Assembly (NCBI RefSeq): GCF_001693485.1
Contig: NZ_MAXC01000053.1
Coordinates: 353,825-417,824, forward strand
DNA: 64,000 nt
Direction of reading: 5' to 3'
Source: Bradyrhizobium sp. LMTR 3
GTDB lineage: Bacteria > Pseudomonadota > Alphaproteobacteria > Rhizobiales > Xanthobacteraceae
Below, piece after piece: positions 42,322 to 50,396 of this stretch. Position 1 is the first letter of the stretch. Every line of letters begins with the position of its first letter. The notes beneath the pieces were generated by a model. The model searched no databases and had not been told where the DNA came from. It was given only the letters and a program-made list of their open reading frames with translations. A program made the position numbers and the translations under genes.

Positions 42322-42453
42322 CGCAAGCCTCGTGCAAGTCGTCGGTTGAAGGCCATGGAATGTCCTATCGCGCCGTGGCATGGGCAGCAAGCTGGCTTGC
42401 CATTATCAGCGGTTTTTGGCCTATTGGGACCAACCAATTCGGAGACGACAGCG

Positions 42454-42699
42454 ATGGTTCCCTTCTTCGTCCAGTTCAAATGCAAGCTCGGCCAATCCTA
42501 TGCCGTCGCCAATGCGCTCGCGGAGGCCGAGATCGCCTCGGAGATCTATTCCACTGCCGGCGATTACGATCTGCTGGTCAAGTTCTACGTCGATAAGGAC
42601 ACCGACATCGGCCATTTCGTCAACGAGAAGGTGCAGGTGATTCCAGGGATCCAGGACACCCACACCATCATCACCTTCAAGGCGTTCGGCACGGGTTAG
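42454..42699 (+). CDS. stand-alone Lrp/AsnC ligand-binding domain protein
   Basis: From ATG 42454, with GGAGACGAC upstream, the protein is 81 residues. It is only the RAM (AsnC_trans_reg) domain: MVPFFVQFKCKLGQSYAVANALAEAE, EIYSTAGDYDLLVKFYV and VNEKVQVIPGIQDTHTIITF. There is no helix-turn-helix. Such proteins form dimeric or octameric rings that bind amino acids and may modulate Lrp-type regulators. It is divergent from thiD; no ligand is indicated. Confidence 0.9.
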   Translation: MVPFFVQFKCKLGQSYAVANALAEAEIASEIYSTAGDYDLLVKFYVDKDTDIGHFVNEKVQVIPGIQDTHTIITFKAFGTG

Positions 42700-42807
42700 G
42701 CATCGGCCCGCCTTCCCGCCTCTATCTCAGCCCGGCGGATGGCTGGAGGTTTTGGGCGCACCGCTTCAGGCTACCCCCGATCGCTGGGGCTTCTCACCGC
42801 AACGGAG

Positions 42808-42824
42808 GGTTAACGACGTTAACC
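42808..42824. promoter_or_regulatory. 17-bp palindrome upstream of the J-domain gene
   Basis: GGTTAACG-A-CGTTAACC is perfectly symmetric around one central base. It lies about 125 bp before the J-domain ATG, just ahead of an A/T-rich stretch (42840-42885) that may be a promoter. It also contains TTAACC, a CtrA half-site, but the spacing between TTAA copies is 5, not 7. Confidence 0.4.
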
Positions 42825-42948
42825 ATGGCATGCTTTTGCCATATGAGGATCATCCTACCGCCTTGATATTTTTGATTATCTGGGGCGTCGTCAACCGGAA
42901 GCTCCGCGGCGGGGACATTCCGAGGGGGAAACAGTCGCGAGTACCACC

Positions 42949-43749
42949 ATGGGGACGCTGTACGATTTGCTCGGAGCGCTTCCGAGTGATGACGCCGAGG
43001 AATTGCGGAAGGCATTCCGCAAGGCCGCGAAGGCGACCCATCCCGATATCAATCCTGACAATCCCGATGCTGCGCTGAGGTTCAGGGAACTCGTGCGCGC
43101 CTATGACATCCTGACCGACACCGAGCAGCGCGCGACCTACGATCAGTTGCTAGCCATTGCGCTGCAGCCGCCTGCCACGAAGGCGATCCAGACATACGAG
43201 ACCGTCCGAAAGGTCGCCTCCAATACGATGGCGGCAACGATCATTTCCGCGGTGCTGGTCGGCGGCTACACCGTGTTCGGATTGTTTTCAAAGCCGCCGG
43301 GCGCCGCCGAAATGCTGACCGACAGAACCGCCGGCGGCGCGCAGGAAGTTGCGGCCGTGCAGCCCGACGGTCCGGCGCAGGACGAACCGCGCATCCAGCG
43401 CGGTGGAGAGGTTTCAACCGGCGGAGCGGTCGCGCTCGCCTCCGCAGTACCTGCAGCCAAGGAATCGGGCGCCGTCCCCATCGGCCGCTTCGAGCCTGTC
43501 CCGGCGTTCGCCACGTACAATTTGGGCGTCCAGTACTATCCGCGCTTCGCAACCGCCTATTTCGATCGCGGCGTCGTGCTGTACCGGATAGGCGATTTCG
43601 ATCGCTCGTTCGCCGACATTGCGTCGGCCAAACGTCCCACGGATTTGAAACGGACCAAAAACGCCACGGCCGTGCCGCGCAAGCCATTGACGATCGTGCC
43701 CACCCTGCCGGAAAGGTGGGAGCCGATGCCCGCGGCCGTGACGCCCTGA
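42949..43749 (+). CDS. membrane-anchored J-domain (DnaJ-like) protein
   Basis: A 266-residue protein. Residues 3-67 form a J-domain (LYDLLGALPSDDAEELRKAFRKAAKATHPD, with the HPD triad at 31-33). A membrane helix follows at about 87-106 (TMAATIISAVLVGGYTVFGLF). Next comes a 75-residue Ala/Gly-rich linker, then YFDRGVVLYRIGDFDRSFADIASAKRP, which looks like a single TPR motif. J-domains stimulate Hsp70 ATPase; the domain lies on the cytoplasmic side, with the TPR-like part probably periplasmic if the helix spans the membrane once. Client unknown. Confidence 0.85.
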   Translation: MGTLYDLLGALPSDDAEELRKAFRKAAKATHPDINPDNPDAALRFRELVRAYDILTDTEQRATYDQLLAIALQPPATKAIQTYETVRKVASNTMAATIISAVLVGGYTVFGLFSKPPGAAEMLTDRTAGGAQEVAAVQPDGPAQDEPRIQRGGEVSTGGAVALASAVPAAKESGAVPIGRFEPVPAFATYNLGVQYYPRFATAYFDRGVVLYRIGDFDRSFADIASAKRPTDLKRTKNATAVPRKPLTIVPTLPERWEPMPAAVTP

Positions 43750-43764
43750 CGGCGCGCGAAGCCG

Positions 43765-44697
43765 TCATGACTTTTCTGCGTCCTGCTTCTTCGGCTGCGG
43801 CGGTCCCTCGACCGGCGCCAGCGACTTCACATACTCCGCGATGGCGTCGCGATCTTCCGGCGGCAATTGCGACGTGTTCTTGATAACGCGCACCATCGAT
43901 CCGCCGGCAGTGTCGCCATCCGGCGTTTGCCCGGTTTCGAGGAAGTAGGCGATATCCTTCGCGCTCCACTCGGCCAATCTCTTCTGGGTGATGTTGGGGA
44001 CCCAGCCCTCTCCTTCCGGATTGGGCCCGCCTGCGAAGCGTTGCACCTCGAGGATGCCGCCGAGGAAATTGCGCGGGCTGTGACACTCGGCGCAGTGGCC
44101 CATACCGTTGACGAGGTAAGCCCCGCGTTTCCACGACGCCGAATGTGAGGCGTCGGCTACGTGATGCTTTCCGTCCATGAACAACCATTTCCACACGCCG
44201 ACGTTGCGGCGGATGTTGAATGGAAACGGAACGTCGTGATCGCGTGTCTTGCCGCTCACCGGCGCAAGCGTCTTCAGGTAGGCAAAGAGGTCGCGGACGT
44301 CGTCGACGGTAGCGTTCCGGTAGGACGTATATGGAAAGGCCGGAAAATAGTGCGTGCCATCAGGCGATGTCCCCTTGAGCACCGCCGTCACGAAATCCGC
44401 CTCGCTCCAGCGGCCAATACCGTAGGTCGGATCTGACGAGATGTTGGGGACGTAGAACGTCCCGAACGGCGAAGGCATTGCTAACCCGCCACCGAGCTTC
44501 AGCCGATCGGGCTGGTTGGGAACGGCATGGCAGGAGGAACAGCCCCCTGCATTGAACGTTGCAACGCCGTTGGCAAGGTTTGGCGTGCGAGGAGGAAGCG
44601 AGGCTGAAGCAACGACCGCCGGGATCGTCAGCCACCAGAAGACACCGGCGCCGGCGACGCCAGCCAAAATCAAGCCAAGGAGAATTCGTCGCAGCAT
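43765..44697 (-). CDS. diheme cytochrome c
   Basis: A 310-residue protein with an N-terminal membrane anchor or signal (LLGLILAGVAGAGVFWWL). It has two c-type heme sites, CSSCH (53-57) and CAECH (202-206). Met-ligand candidates lie in LGGGLAMPSPFGTFYVPNIS and later. This is the layout of the membrane-bound cytochrome c subunits of alcohol, aldehyde or gluconate dehydrogenases (usually three hemes) and of related diheme carriers. No dehydrogenase gene is adjacent on its strand; a CoxL-like molybdoenzyme gene lies 1.4 kb away. It passes electrons to the respiratory chain in the periplasm. Confidence 0.9.
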   Translation of the reverse strand: MLRRILLGLILAGVAGAGVFWWLTIPAVVASASLPPRTPNLANGVATFNAGGCSSCHAVPNQPDRLKLGGGLAMPSPFGTFYVPNISSDPTYGIGRWSEADFVTAVLKGTSPDGTHYFPAFPYTSYRNATVDDVRDLFAYLKTLAPVSGKTRDHDVPFPFNIRRNVGVWKWLFMDGKHHVADASHSASWKRGAYLVNGMGHCAECHSPRNFLGGILEVQRFAGGPNPEGEGWVPNITQKRLAEWSAKDIAYFLETGQTPDGDTAGGSMVRVIKNTSQLPPEDRDAIAEYVKSLAPVEGPPQPKKQDAEKS

Positions 44698-44863
44698 TCA
44701 CTGATCCGTTGTCAGGGAGTCCACTCAACAACCAGTATGGACGCACTTTGCGCCATAGGCTTCCACGAAATTTCGAGCCTTGGTCGGCGCTTCGGGAATA
44801 AATTCGCCAACGCGTTGTTTTGAGGCTGACATCGCCGTTTTGACGTCAACAGGGAGAAACACC

Positions 44864-45286
44864 ATGTCGAACAAGACCATGCTTGTCACGCTTGCGTTGG
44901 GGGCAGCGATTGCTTTTGCCGGACCCGCGTCTGCCGACAAGATGAAGGCAACACTCGACGGCAAGTCCCAGGTGCCGCCCAGCACCAGCGCGGCCACCGG
45001 CACCGCCGACATCGACTACGATCCCGCCAGCAAGAAGCTGAGCTGGAAGCTCTCCTATTCCGGCCTGTCCGGCCCTGCCACCGCCGCACATTTCCACGGG
45101 CCCGCGGAAGCCGGCAAGAATGCCGGTGTCGCTGTCGCCATCCCCAATGCGACGTCGAGCCCGGTCGAAGGCAGCGCAACGTTGACCGATGCGCAGGCCG
45201 CCGACCTCGTGGCCGGCAGGTACTACATCAACATTCACACCGCAGCCAATCCGGGCGGCGAAATCCGCGGCCAAGTAACGAAGTAA
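44864..45286 (+). CDS. CHRD domain periplasmic protein
   Basis: From ATG 44864, with AGGGAG upstream, the protein is 140 residues. Signal peptide MSNKTMLVTLALGAAIAFAGPASA. A single CHRD domain follows: KATLDGKSQVPPSTSAATGTADIDYD, LSYSGLSGPATAAHFHGPA and AGRYYINIHTAANPGGEIRGQV, with conserved His and Glu. CHRD domains were first seen in chordin; their bacterial role is unknown. A strong terminator follows 82 bp downstream. Confidence 0.93.
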   Translation: MSNKTMLVTLALGAAIAFAGPASADKMKATLDGKSQVPPSTSAATGTADIDYDPASKKLSWKLSYSGLSGPATAAHFHGPAEAGKNAGVAVAIPNATSSPVEGSATLTDAQAADLVAGRYYINIHTAANPGGEIRGQVTK

Positions 45287-45368
45287 ATCAAGTCACCAAG
45301 CAAATTTGGTGACGAAGAAGTAGGTCGGTTCGAACGCGAGTAAACAAAAACAAGAAAAAGGCTAATAC

Positions 45369-45406
45369 AAAAGGGGCGGACGCTTCGTGGCGTCCGCCCC
45401 TTTTTG
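45369..45406. terminator. strong terminator after the CHRD gene
   Basis: Arms AAAAGGGGCGGACGC (45369-45383) and GCGTCCGCCCCTTTT (45390-45404) form a 15-bp stem with a 6-nt loop, ending in five T. The A-run on the left could also stop leftward transcripts from the cytochrome c' gene. Confidence 0.92.
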
Positions 45407-45412
45407 AGGTCA

Positions 45413-45488
45413 GAGCATGATCCGGAAAAATGTGTAGCGGTTTTCCCTCGCGACAAACGCGGAACGCGTTTGCGCGGAGATCATGCTC
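45413..45488. repeat. 76-bp inverted-end intergenic repeat
   Basis: The ends are perfect inverted repeats GAGCATGATC (45413-45422) and GATCATGCTC (45479-45488). Inside is a second inverted pair, AAACGCG and CGCGTTT, around 45454-45471. I recognise this as a widespread intergenic element of Bradyrhizobium and Rhodopseudomonas. It lies between the CHRD terminator and the cytochrome c' gene. Confidence 0.75.
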
Positions 45489-45502
45489 AGGTTAGAATGC
45501 GA

Positions 45503-45949
45503 TCATCCCTTCTTGATCCGATATGTCTCGTGGCAGCCACTGCACTGCTTGCCGATGACAGGCAGTTCCGCCTTTAGCGTGTCGAGATTCTTGACCTTGC
45601 TTTTGGCATCGGTGACGACCTTGGCGAAGCTCTTGATTTGGGACTCGAAGCCGGCCTTGTCTGTCCAGACTTTCGGCGAGGCATCGTAATCACCCTCCAG
45701 CCTGACACCTTTCATGCTCTCGGGGAACAGCGTCGGAAGGTTCTTGGCAGTGTCATCGAACTGGGCCAGCGCGGCATTGACAGTCGACTGATCGTAGGGC
45801 TTTTCGCCCTTGACCATCGCCGATAACGCGGCTGCGTTCTTGCCATTGTCCTTCATCATGCCCTGGGTCCGCTTGACCTGGTCCTGCTGTGCAACGACCG
45901 CACCGGCACTGAATGCAAGCACGGCTGCGACGACGACGATCCGCTTCAT
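45503..45949 (-). CDS. cytochrome c' / c556
   Basis: A 148-residue periplasmic cytochrome. Signal peptide MKRIVVVAAVLAFSAGAVVAQ. A four-helix bundle begins QVKRTQGMMKDNGKNAAALSAMVKGEK. The single heme site CSGCH (136-140) sits at the extreme C-terminus, with HETYRIKK after it, diagnostic of class II cytochromes. Met in the first helix (MMKDN) is a likely sixth ligand, which points to the low-spin c556 type. Roles include electron transfer and NO binding. Confidence 0.93.
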   Translation of the reverse strand: MKRIVVVAAVLAFSAGAVVAQQDQVKRTQGMMKDNGKNAAALSAMVKGEKPYDQSTVNAALAQFDDTAKNLPTLFPESMKGVRLEGDYDASPKVWTDKAGFESQIKSFAKVVTDAKSKVKNLDTLKAELPVIGKQCSGCHETYRIKKG

Positions 45950-46053
45950 TGGCTAAATTCCCTTCAATTCGGGTTTGTACCGGCCCCAAGATGGCGCGGA
46001 CCGGTTGTTTGCCAACACCGCATGCGGCGCATCATTCCGCATGCGACAAAATA

Positions 46054-48363
46054 TCAGAGATTATGCTGTTTCTGTGCCTCGCGGATCGCGATCCAGACCC
46101 GTTCGGCCGTGGCCGGCATGTCGATATGGTCGATCTTGTACTCGCGCCACAGGCCCTCAATGATCGCGTTGACCACCGCGGGGCAAGAGCCGATCGCGCC
46201 GGCCTCGCCTGCCCCCTTGACGCCGAGTGGATTGGTCGTGCACGGCACATTGTGCGTTTCGAAATGAAACGACGGACCGTCGGAGGCCCGCGGCACCGCA
46301 TAATCCATGAAAGTGCCGGTGACGAGCTGGCCGTCGGTTGCGCTATAGACCGCGTGCTCCATCAAGGCCTGACCGATGCCCTGCATCGCCCCGCCATGCA
46401 CCTGGCCTGCGAGCAGCAGCGGATTGAGCGTGACCCCGAAATCGTCGACGATGACATAGTTGACGATTCTGATGATGCCGGTGGCGGGATCGATCTCGAC
46501 TTCGGCGAGATGCGTGCCGTTCGGGTAGGTGCCGTCGGCCTGCGCGAACGTCGCACTCGCATTCAGTTTCGACGGATCGACGCCCGGCCGTTTCGCGAGA
46601 TCGGCGAAACTGATCGAGCGATCGGTGCCCGCGATGCGCACGACGCCATTGCTGATCTCGAGGTCGCCGGCACTGGTCTCCAGCGCTTCGGCTGCGATCT
46701 CCTTCAGCTTGTTGCTGAGCTCGCGGGTGGCGCGCTCGACACTGACACCGCCGGTCGGAATCGACGCCGAGCCGCCGGTGCCGAGCCCGGTGGCGATCTT
46801 GTCGGTGTCGCCCTGCAAGACATGGACACGCTCCGGCGGCACGCCGAACTGCTCGGCAACGAGCTGCGCATAGGCCGTCTGATGACCCTGCCCGCTCGAC
46901 TGCGTGCCGATCAGGATGTTGATGTCGCCGTTGGGATCGAGCGCGACGTTGGCGGTCTCCTCGCCCATCGTGCCGCAGATCTCGACATAGCAGGACATGC
47001 CGATGCCGCGCACGAGACCTTGCTTCTTCGCCGCCTTGGCGCGCTTCGGAAATTCCTTCCAGTTGGCGACTTCCATCGCGCGCTTCATATGCGCGGTGAA
47101 GTCGCCGGAATCGTAGACCTTTCCGGTCGCGGTCTTGTAGGGCATCGCCTTCGGCGGAATGAAGTTCTTGCGCCGGATCGCGTCCGGCGTCATGCCGAGT
47201 TTGCGTGCCGCTGCATCGACCAGCCGTTCGACCACATAGGCCGCTTCGGGGCGCCCGGCGCCGCGATAGGCGTCGACCGGCACGGTATTGGTGAACACGG
47301 TGCGGACGCGGCAGTGGAAGGCCTGGATATCGTAGAGCCCGGGCAGCATGCCGGCGCCGCCATGGGGGATGTAGGGCCCAAAAGTCGAGAGATAGGCGCC
47401 CATGTCGCCCATCAGATCGACGTCCATGCCGAGGAATTTGCCGTCCTCGGCCAACGCCATCTTCGCGGTCGTGACGTTGTCGCGGCCCTGCGCGTCGCCC
47501 ATGAAGTGATCGGAGCGATCGGCGGTCCATTTGATGGTCTTGCGCAGCTTGCGCGCCGCCACCGAAATCAGCGCATATTCGCGGTAGGGAAACAGTTTTG
47601 TGCCGAAGCCACCGCCGACGTCGGGGCAGATCACCCGCATCTTTTCCATCGGAATCTTCAGCACCATGCCGCACAGGATTTCGCGCAGGCGATGGCTGCC
47701 CTGGCTGCCGATGGTCAGCGTCAGGTGATCGCGCTTGGCGTCGTATTCGGCGACGGCGGCGCGCGTCTCCATGAAGTTGGTGATGACGCGCGGGTTGACG
47801 ATCGATATCTCGGCGATCGCATGCGCCTTGGCAAAGGCGGCCTCAGCCGCCTTCTTGTCGCCGACCGACACGTCGAACAGCACGTTGCCGGGCTTGTCAG
47901 GCCAGACCAGCGGCGCGTCTTTCTTCACGGCGTTGACGACGCCGACCACCGACGGAAGCGGCGTCCATTTGACGTCGATCGCCTCGATCGCGTCACGGGC
48001 CTGGTCGATGGTGTCGGCGACCACGAAGGCGACGGCGTCGCCGACATGGCGCACCTCGTCCTTGGGAAGAATCGGATAGGGCGGGCCGGTGAACGGATCG
48101 ACTTCCAGATTGAACAGGCACGGCAGGTCGCCGAGATCCCTGACGTCATCGGCGGTCAGGATCGCAGCCACGCCCGGCATCCCGCGGGCCTTGGTGACGT
48201 TGAGCGTGAACTTCGCGTGCGCATGCGGCGAGCGCAGCATCAGCGCGTGCAACGCCGGCTGTGGCGAATGGTCGTCGGTATAGCGGCCCTTGCCGCGAAT
48301 CAGCGCGTCGTCCTCCTTGCGAAGGACGCTTTGACCGACGCCGAACTTGATGGGAGCTGCCAT
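46054..48363 (-). CDS. xanthine dehydrogenase family molybdopterin-binding subunit, form II CoxL-like, orphan
   Basis: From ATG 48363, with GGAGAT upstream, the protein is 769 residues. It has the large-subunit layout: LRKEDDALIRGKGRYTDD, an N-terminal (a/b hammerhead) domain with HVGDAVAFVVADT, then Moco-binding parts with GGGFGTK, the loop VDAYRGAGRPEAAYVVERL and the catalytic Glu in GVKGAGEAGAIGS. The active-site loop is AYRGAGR, form II, not the AYRCSFR of true CO dehydrogenase, so CO oxidation should not be assumed. No small FeS or medium FAD subunit gene is adjacent. It may pair with subunits encoded elsewhere. Confidence 0.9.
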   Translation of the reverse strand: MAAPIKFGVGQSVLRKEDDALIRGKGRYTDDHSPQPALHALMLRSPHAHAKFTLNVTKARGMPGVAAILTADDVRDLGDLPCLFNLEVDPFTGPPYPILPKDEVRHVGDAVAFVVADTIDQARDAIEAIDVKWTPLPSVVGVVNAVKKDAPLVWPDKPGNVLFDVSVGDKKAAEAAFAKAHAIAEISIVNPRVITNFMETRAAVAEYDAKRDHLTLTIGSQGSHRLREILCGMVLKIPMEKMRVICPDVGGGFGTKLFPYREYALISVAARKLRKTIKWTADRSDHFMGDAQGRDNVTTAKMALAEDGKFLGMDVDLMGDMGAYLSTFGPYIPHGGAGMLPGLYDIQAFHCRVRTVFTNTVPVDAYRGAGRPEAAYVVERLVDAAARKLGMTPDAIRRKNFIPPKAMPYKTATGKVYDSGDFTAHMKRAMEVANWKEFPKRAKAAKKQGLVRGIGMSCYVEICGTMGEETANVALDPNGDINILIGTQSSGQGHQTAYAQLVAEQFGVPPERVHVLQGDTDKIATGLGTGGSASIPTGGVSVERATRELSNKLKEIAAEALETSAGDLEISNGVVRIAGTDRSISFADLAKRPGVDPSKLNASATFAQADGTYPNGTHLAEVEIDPATGIIRIVNYVIVDDFGVTLNPLLLAGQVHGGAMQGIGQALMEHAVYSATDGQLVTGTFMDYAVPRASDGPSFHFETHNVPCTTNPLGVKGAGEAGAIGSCPAVVNAIIEGLWREYKIDHIDMPATAERVWIAIREAQKQHNL

Positions 48364-48504
48364 CGTATCTCCAATTCCCGGTTTTCGAGCAACCGCCATA
48401 TTGCAGCGGTTGTCGGCTCAGCGCAAACCGCTTTCGCCCGAATAGCCACAGCGCCGGCGCAAGGAAATCGCCGCGCACCGCGACCCTTTTCGCGCCTGCA
48501 CAAC

Positions 48505-48534
48505 AAAAAAAGCCCCGGCCAATGCCGGGGCTTT
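48505..48534 (-). terminator. terminator behind the outer-membrane gene remnant
   Basis: On the minus strand AAAGCCCCGGC (48534-48524) and GCCGGGGCTTT (48519-48509) form an 11-bp stem with a 4-nt loop, followed by a T-run down to 48505. It is 30 bp after the remnant's stop, and it could also end murJ transcripts. Confidence 0.85.
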
Positions 48535-48564
48535 GATCCTTATGGAAGGAAGATAACGCCGCAA

Positions 48565-48626
48565 TCAATACTTCGCGACCACGGAGCGCCGAAAGTGTTG
48601 TTCAGGCCGACACGCAGAACGTGGCC
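48565..48626 (-). pseudogene. C-terminal remnant of an outer-membrane beta-barrel protein gene
   Basis: Read leftward, one frame gives GHVLRVGLNNTFGAP and, after a one-base shift at about 48582, VVAKY followed by stop (48565-48567). The combined peptide matches the usual end of Bradyrhizobium Omp25/31-like porins (RVGLNYKF...PVVAKY, from memory). Upstream sequence to 48741 shows no further barrel strands I can recognise. So only about 20 residues survive, with one frameshift, next to a complete terminator. Confidence 0.5.
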
Positions 48627-48741
48627 ATGGCAGCGTGTGTCTACGTCGGCTCGGATCGCGCTTGCTGGTGCGAGCGTGAAGGAGCCTGCCCGGAAGCTGT
48701 CGAAAATCCATCTAGAGGTATTCCCATTTGTTTACAGCCGC

Positions 48742-50283
48742 TTAAGGACCAGACCTCCGATCACGCAGCAGCGAGAATATCCACCCCCGGCCAAACAGCA
48801 GCATGATTGCGACCCCGTACACGAATGCACCGGTCACGATCAGCAACGCCAATGCGGTCTCATCGCGGAACGTGTGCATCTGCGCGAAATAGACGTTCGC
48901 GAATCGCGCGGTGGCCCACAGCGCGGCGCCGAGCACGACACCGGCCGCGGCGAACTTGGCGAGCGACGTCATCCAGGCGCGGTCGAGTTCGAGGTAGCCT
49001 GCCCGCACCGCGAAGACGAGCACCAGCAAAAGATTGACCCAGGCCCCAATGGCGGTGGCGAGCGCCAGGCCGATTTGCGCCAGCGCGCCCATCAGCGCGA
49101 CCTTCAGCGCGACGTTGACGGCAACGCCGGTCAGCGCCGCCTTGACCGGCGTCGCGGTGTCCTGCCGGGCATAGAAGGTTGCGACCGCACTGCGGATGGT
49201 CACGAACGGGATGAGTCCGACTGCATAAGCGGCCAGCGTGGCGCCGGCGGCCACCGCATCCGCGTTCGAGAACGCGCCGCGCGCAAACATCGCGCGCATG
49301 ATCACATCAGGCACGGTCAGGAAGGCGGCGACGAAGGGCACCGAAAACAACAGCGAGAATTCGAACGCCCGCCGCTGCGCGGCGGATGCACCGGTGATAT
49401 CGTTCGCCGCAAGGCGCCGCGACATTTCCGGCAGCAGCACGGTGCCGATCGCGATCCCGATCACGCCGATCGGCAACTGGTTGAGACGGTCGGCATAATA
49501 CAGCGCCGAAAGCGCGCCCGCCGGCAGAAAGGTCGCTATGATCGTATCGGCGAACAGCGCGATCTGCGTTCCCATCGAGCCGATGGTCGCAGGCCCCAGC
49601 GCCCGGAAGAACGCGCGCACGTCTTCGTCGAATTTGATCGCAGCGAATTTCGGCAGGATGCCGGTCTTTGCCGCATCACCCGCCAGCAGCAGGCACTCGA
49701 GGATGCCGGCGAGCAGAACGCCCCATGCGGCGGCGTAACCCGCGCCCGGAAAGAACGCCGCCAGCGCCAGCGTCGCCATCATCGACAGATTGAGGAAGAT
49801 CGGCGCGGCGGCGGCGCTGGCGAAACGGTGCATCACGTTGAGCATGCCGCCGTACAGCGTCACCAGCGTGATCAGCAGCAAATACGGAAACGTGATCCGC
49901 GTCAGCGATATTGCCAGTTCGCCGCGCGCCGGGTCGTCCTTGAACCCCGGCGCGAGAATGGCGATCACCTCGGGCATGAACCACCACGCCAGGACGAGCA
50001 GGATCACCTGCACGGCGAACAGCAGCGTGAAGATGCGGTCGGCGAACAGCCGCGCCGAGGCTTCACCCTTGCCGCGCAAATGCGCATAGGCCGGCACAAA
50101 GGCGGCGTTGAAGGCACCTTCGGCGAAAATCGCGCGAAAATGATTGGGCAGCCGCAGCGCCACGAAAAACGCGTCCGCGACGGGACCTGCGCCGAGAATC
50201 GCGGCGAGCATGATATCGCGCGCGAATCCGGTCAGCCGCGAAAGCAGCGTATAACCGCCGACGGTGAAGATGCGTCCGAGCAT
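48742..50283 (-). CDS. murJ: lipid II flippase MurJ
   Basis: A 513-residue protein with about 14 membrane helices. Family hallmarks: MLGRIFTVGGYTLLSRLTGFARDIMLAAILGAGPVADAFFVALRLPNHFRAIFAEGAFNAAFVP at the N-terminus, including the conserved Arg residues, and LYYADRLNQLPIGVIGIAIGTVLLPEMSR in the middle. It flips lipid II across the inner membrane for peptidoglycan synthesis. It lies 113 bp downstream of the DegT-type aminotransferase gene on the same strand. Confidence 0.96.
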   Translation of the reverse strand: MLGRIFTVGGYTLLSRLTGFARDIMLAAILGAGPVADAFFVALRLPNHFRAIFAEGAFNAAFVPAYAHLRGKGEASARLFADRIFTLLFAVQVILLVLAWWFMPEVIAILAPGFKDDPARGELAISLTRITFPYLLLITLVTLYGGMLNVMHRFASAAAAPIFLNLSMMATLALAAFFPGAGYAAAWGVLLAGILECLLLAGDAAKTGILPKFAAIKFDEDVRAFFRALGPATIGSMGTQIALFADTIIATFLPAGALSALYYADRLNQLPIGVIGIAIGTVLLPEMSRRLAANDITGASAAQRRAFEFSLLFSVPFVAAFLTVPDVIMRAMFARGAFSNADAVAAGATLAAYAVGLIPFVTIRSAVATFYARQDTATPVKAALTGVAVNVALKVALMGALAQIGLALATAIGAWVNLLLVLVFAVRAGYLELDRAWMTSLAKFAAAGVVLGAALWATARFANVYFAQMHTFRDETALALLIVTGAFVYGVAIMLLFGRGWIFSLLRDRRSGP

Positions 50284-50396
50284 GCGCCGCTTCTAGCGCA
50301 TATTCGCAAAACGGGGAAATCAGTCCGCTGGCAGCTTAGCCATGATGTTGACCGAAACCGGTGACCACCTTGCTGATGCGGCCCTTCGGGTCGGGA

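Noticed and set aside
42322..42453. Region upstream of thiD examined for a TPP riboswitch
   Set aside because: No CTGAGA-type THI-box element is seen on the minus strand.
44795..44822. GGAAT-N16-TGTT upstream of the CHRD gene, considered as an EcfG promoter
   Set aside because: The -35 differs at the last base and the -10 at the first; the match is too weak to call.
44840..44849. TTGACGTCAA palindrome just before the CHRD gene, considered as a FixK/FNR box
   Set aside because: The half-sites are separated by 2 bp, not 6. It could be a short operator, but a 10-bp palindrome alone is weak.
45913..50364. A 1483-codon open frame on the plus strand, antisense to the CoxL-like and murJ genes
   Set aside because: It is Arg/His/Asp-rich with no domain, is exactly antisense to two well-supported genes and includes the terminator region. 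Long antisense frames are expected at this GC content.
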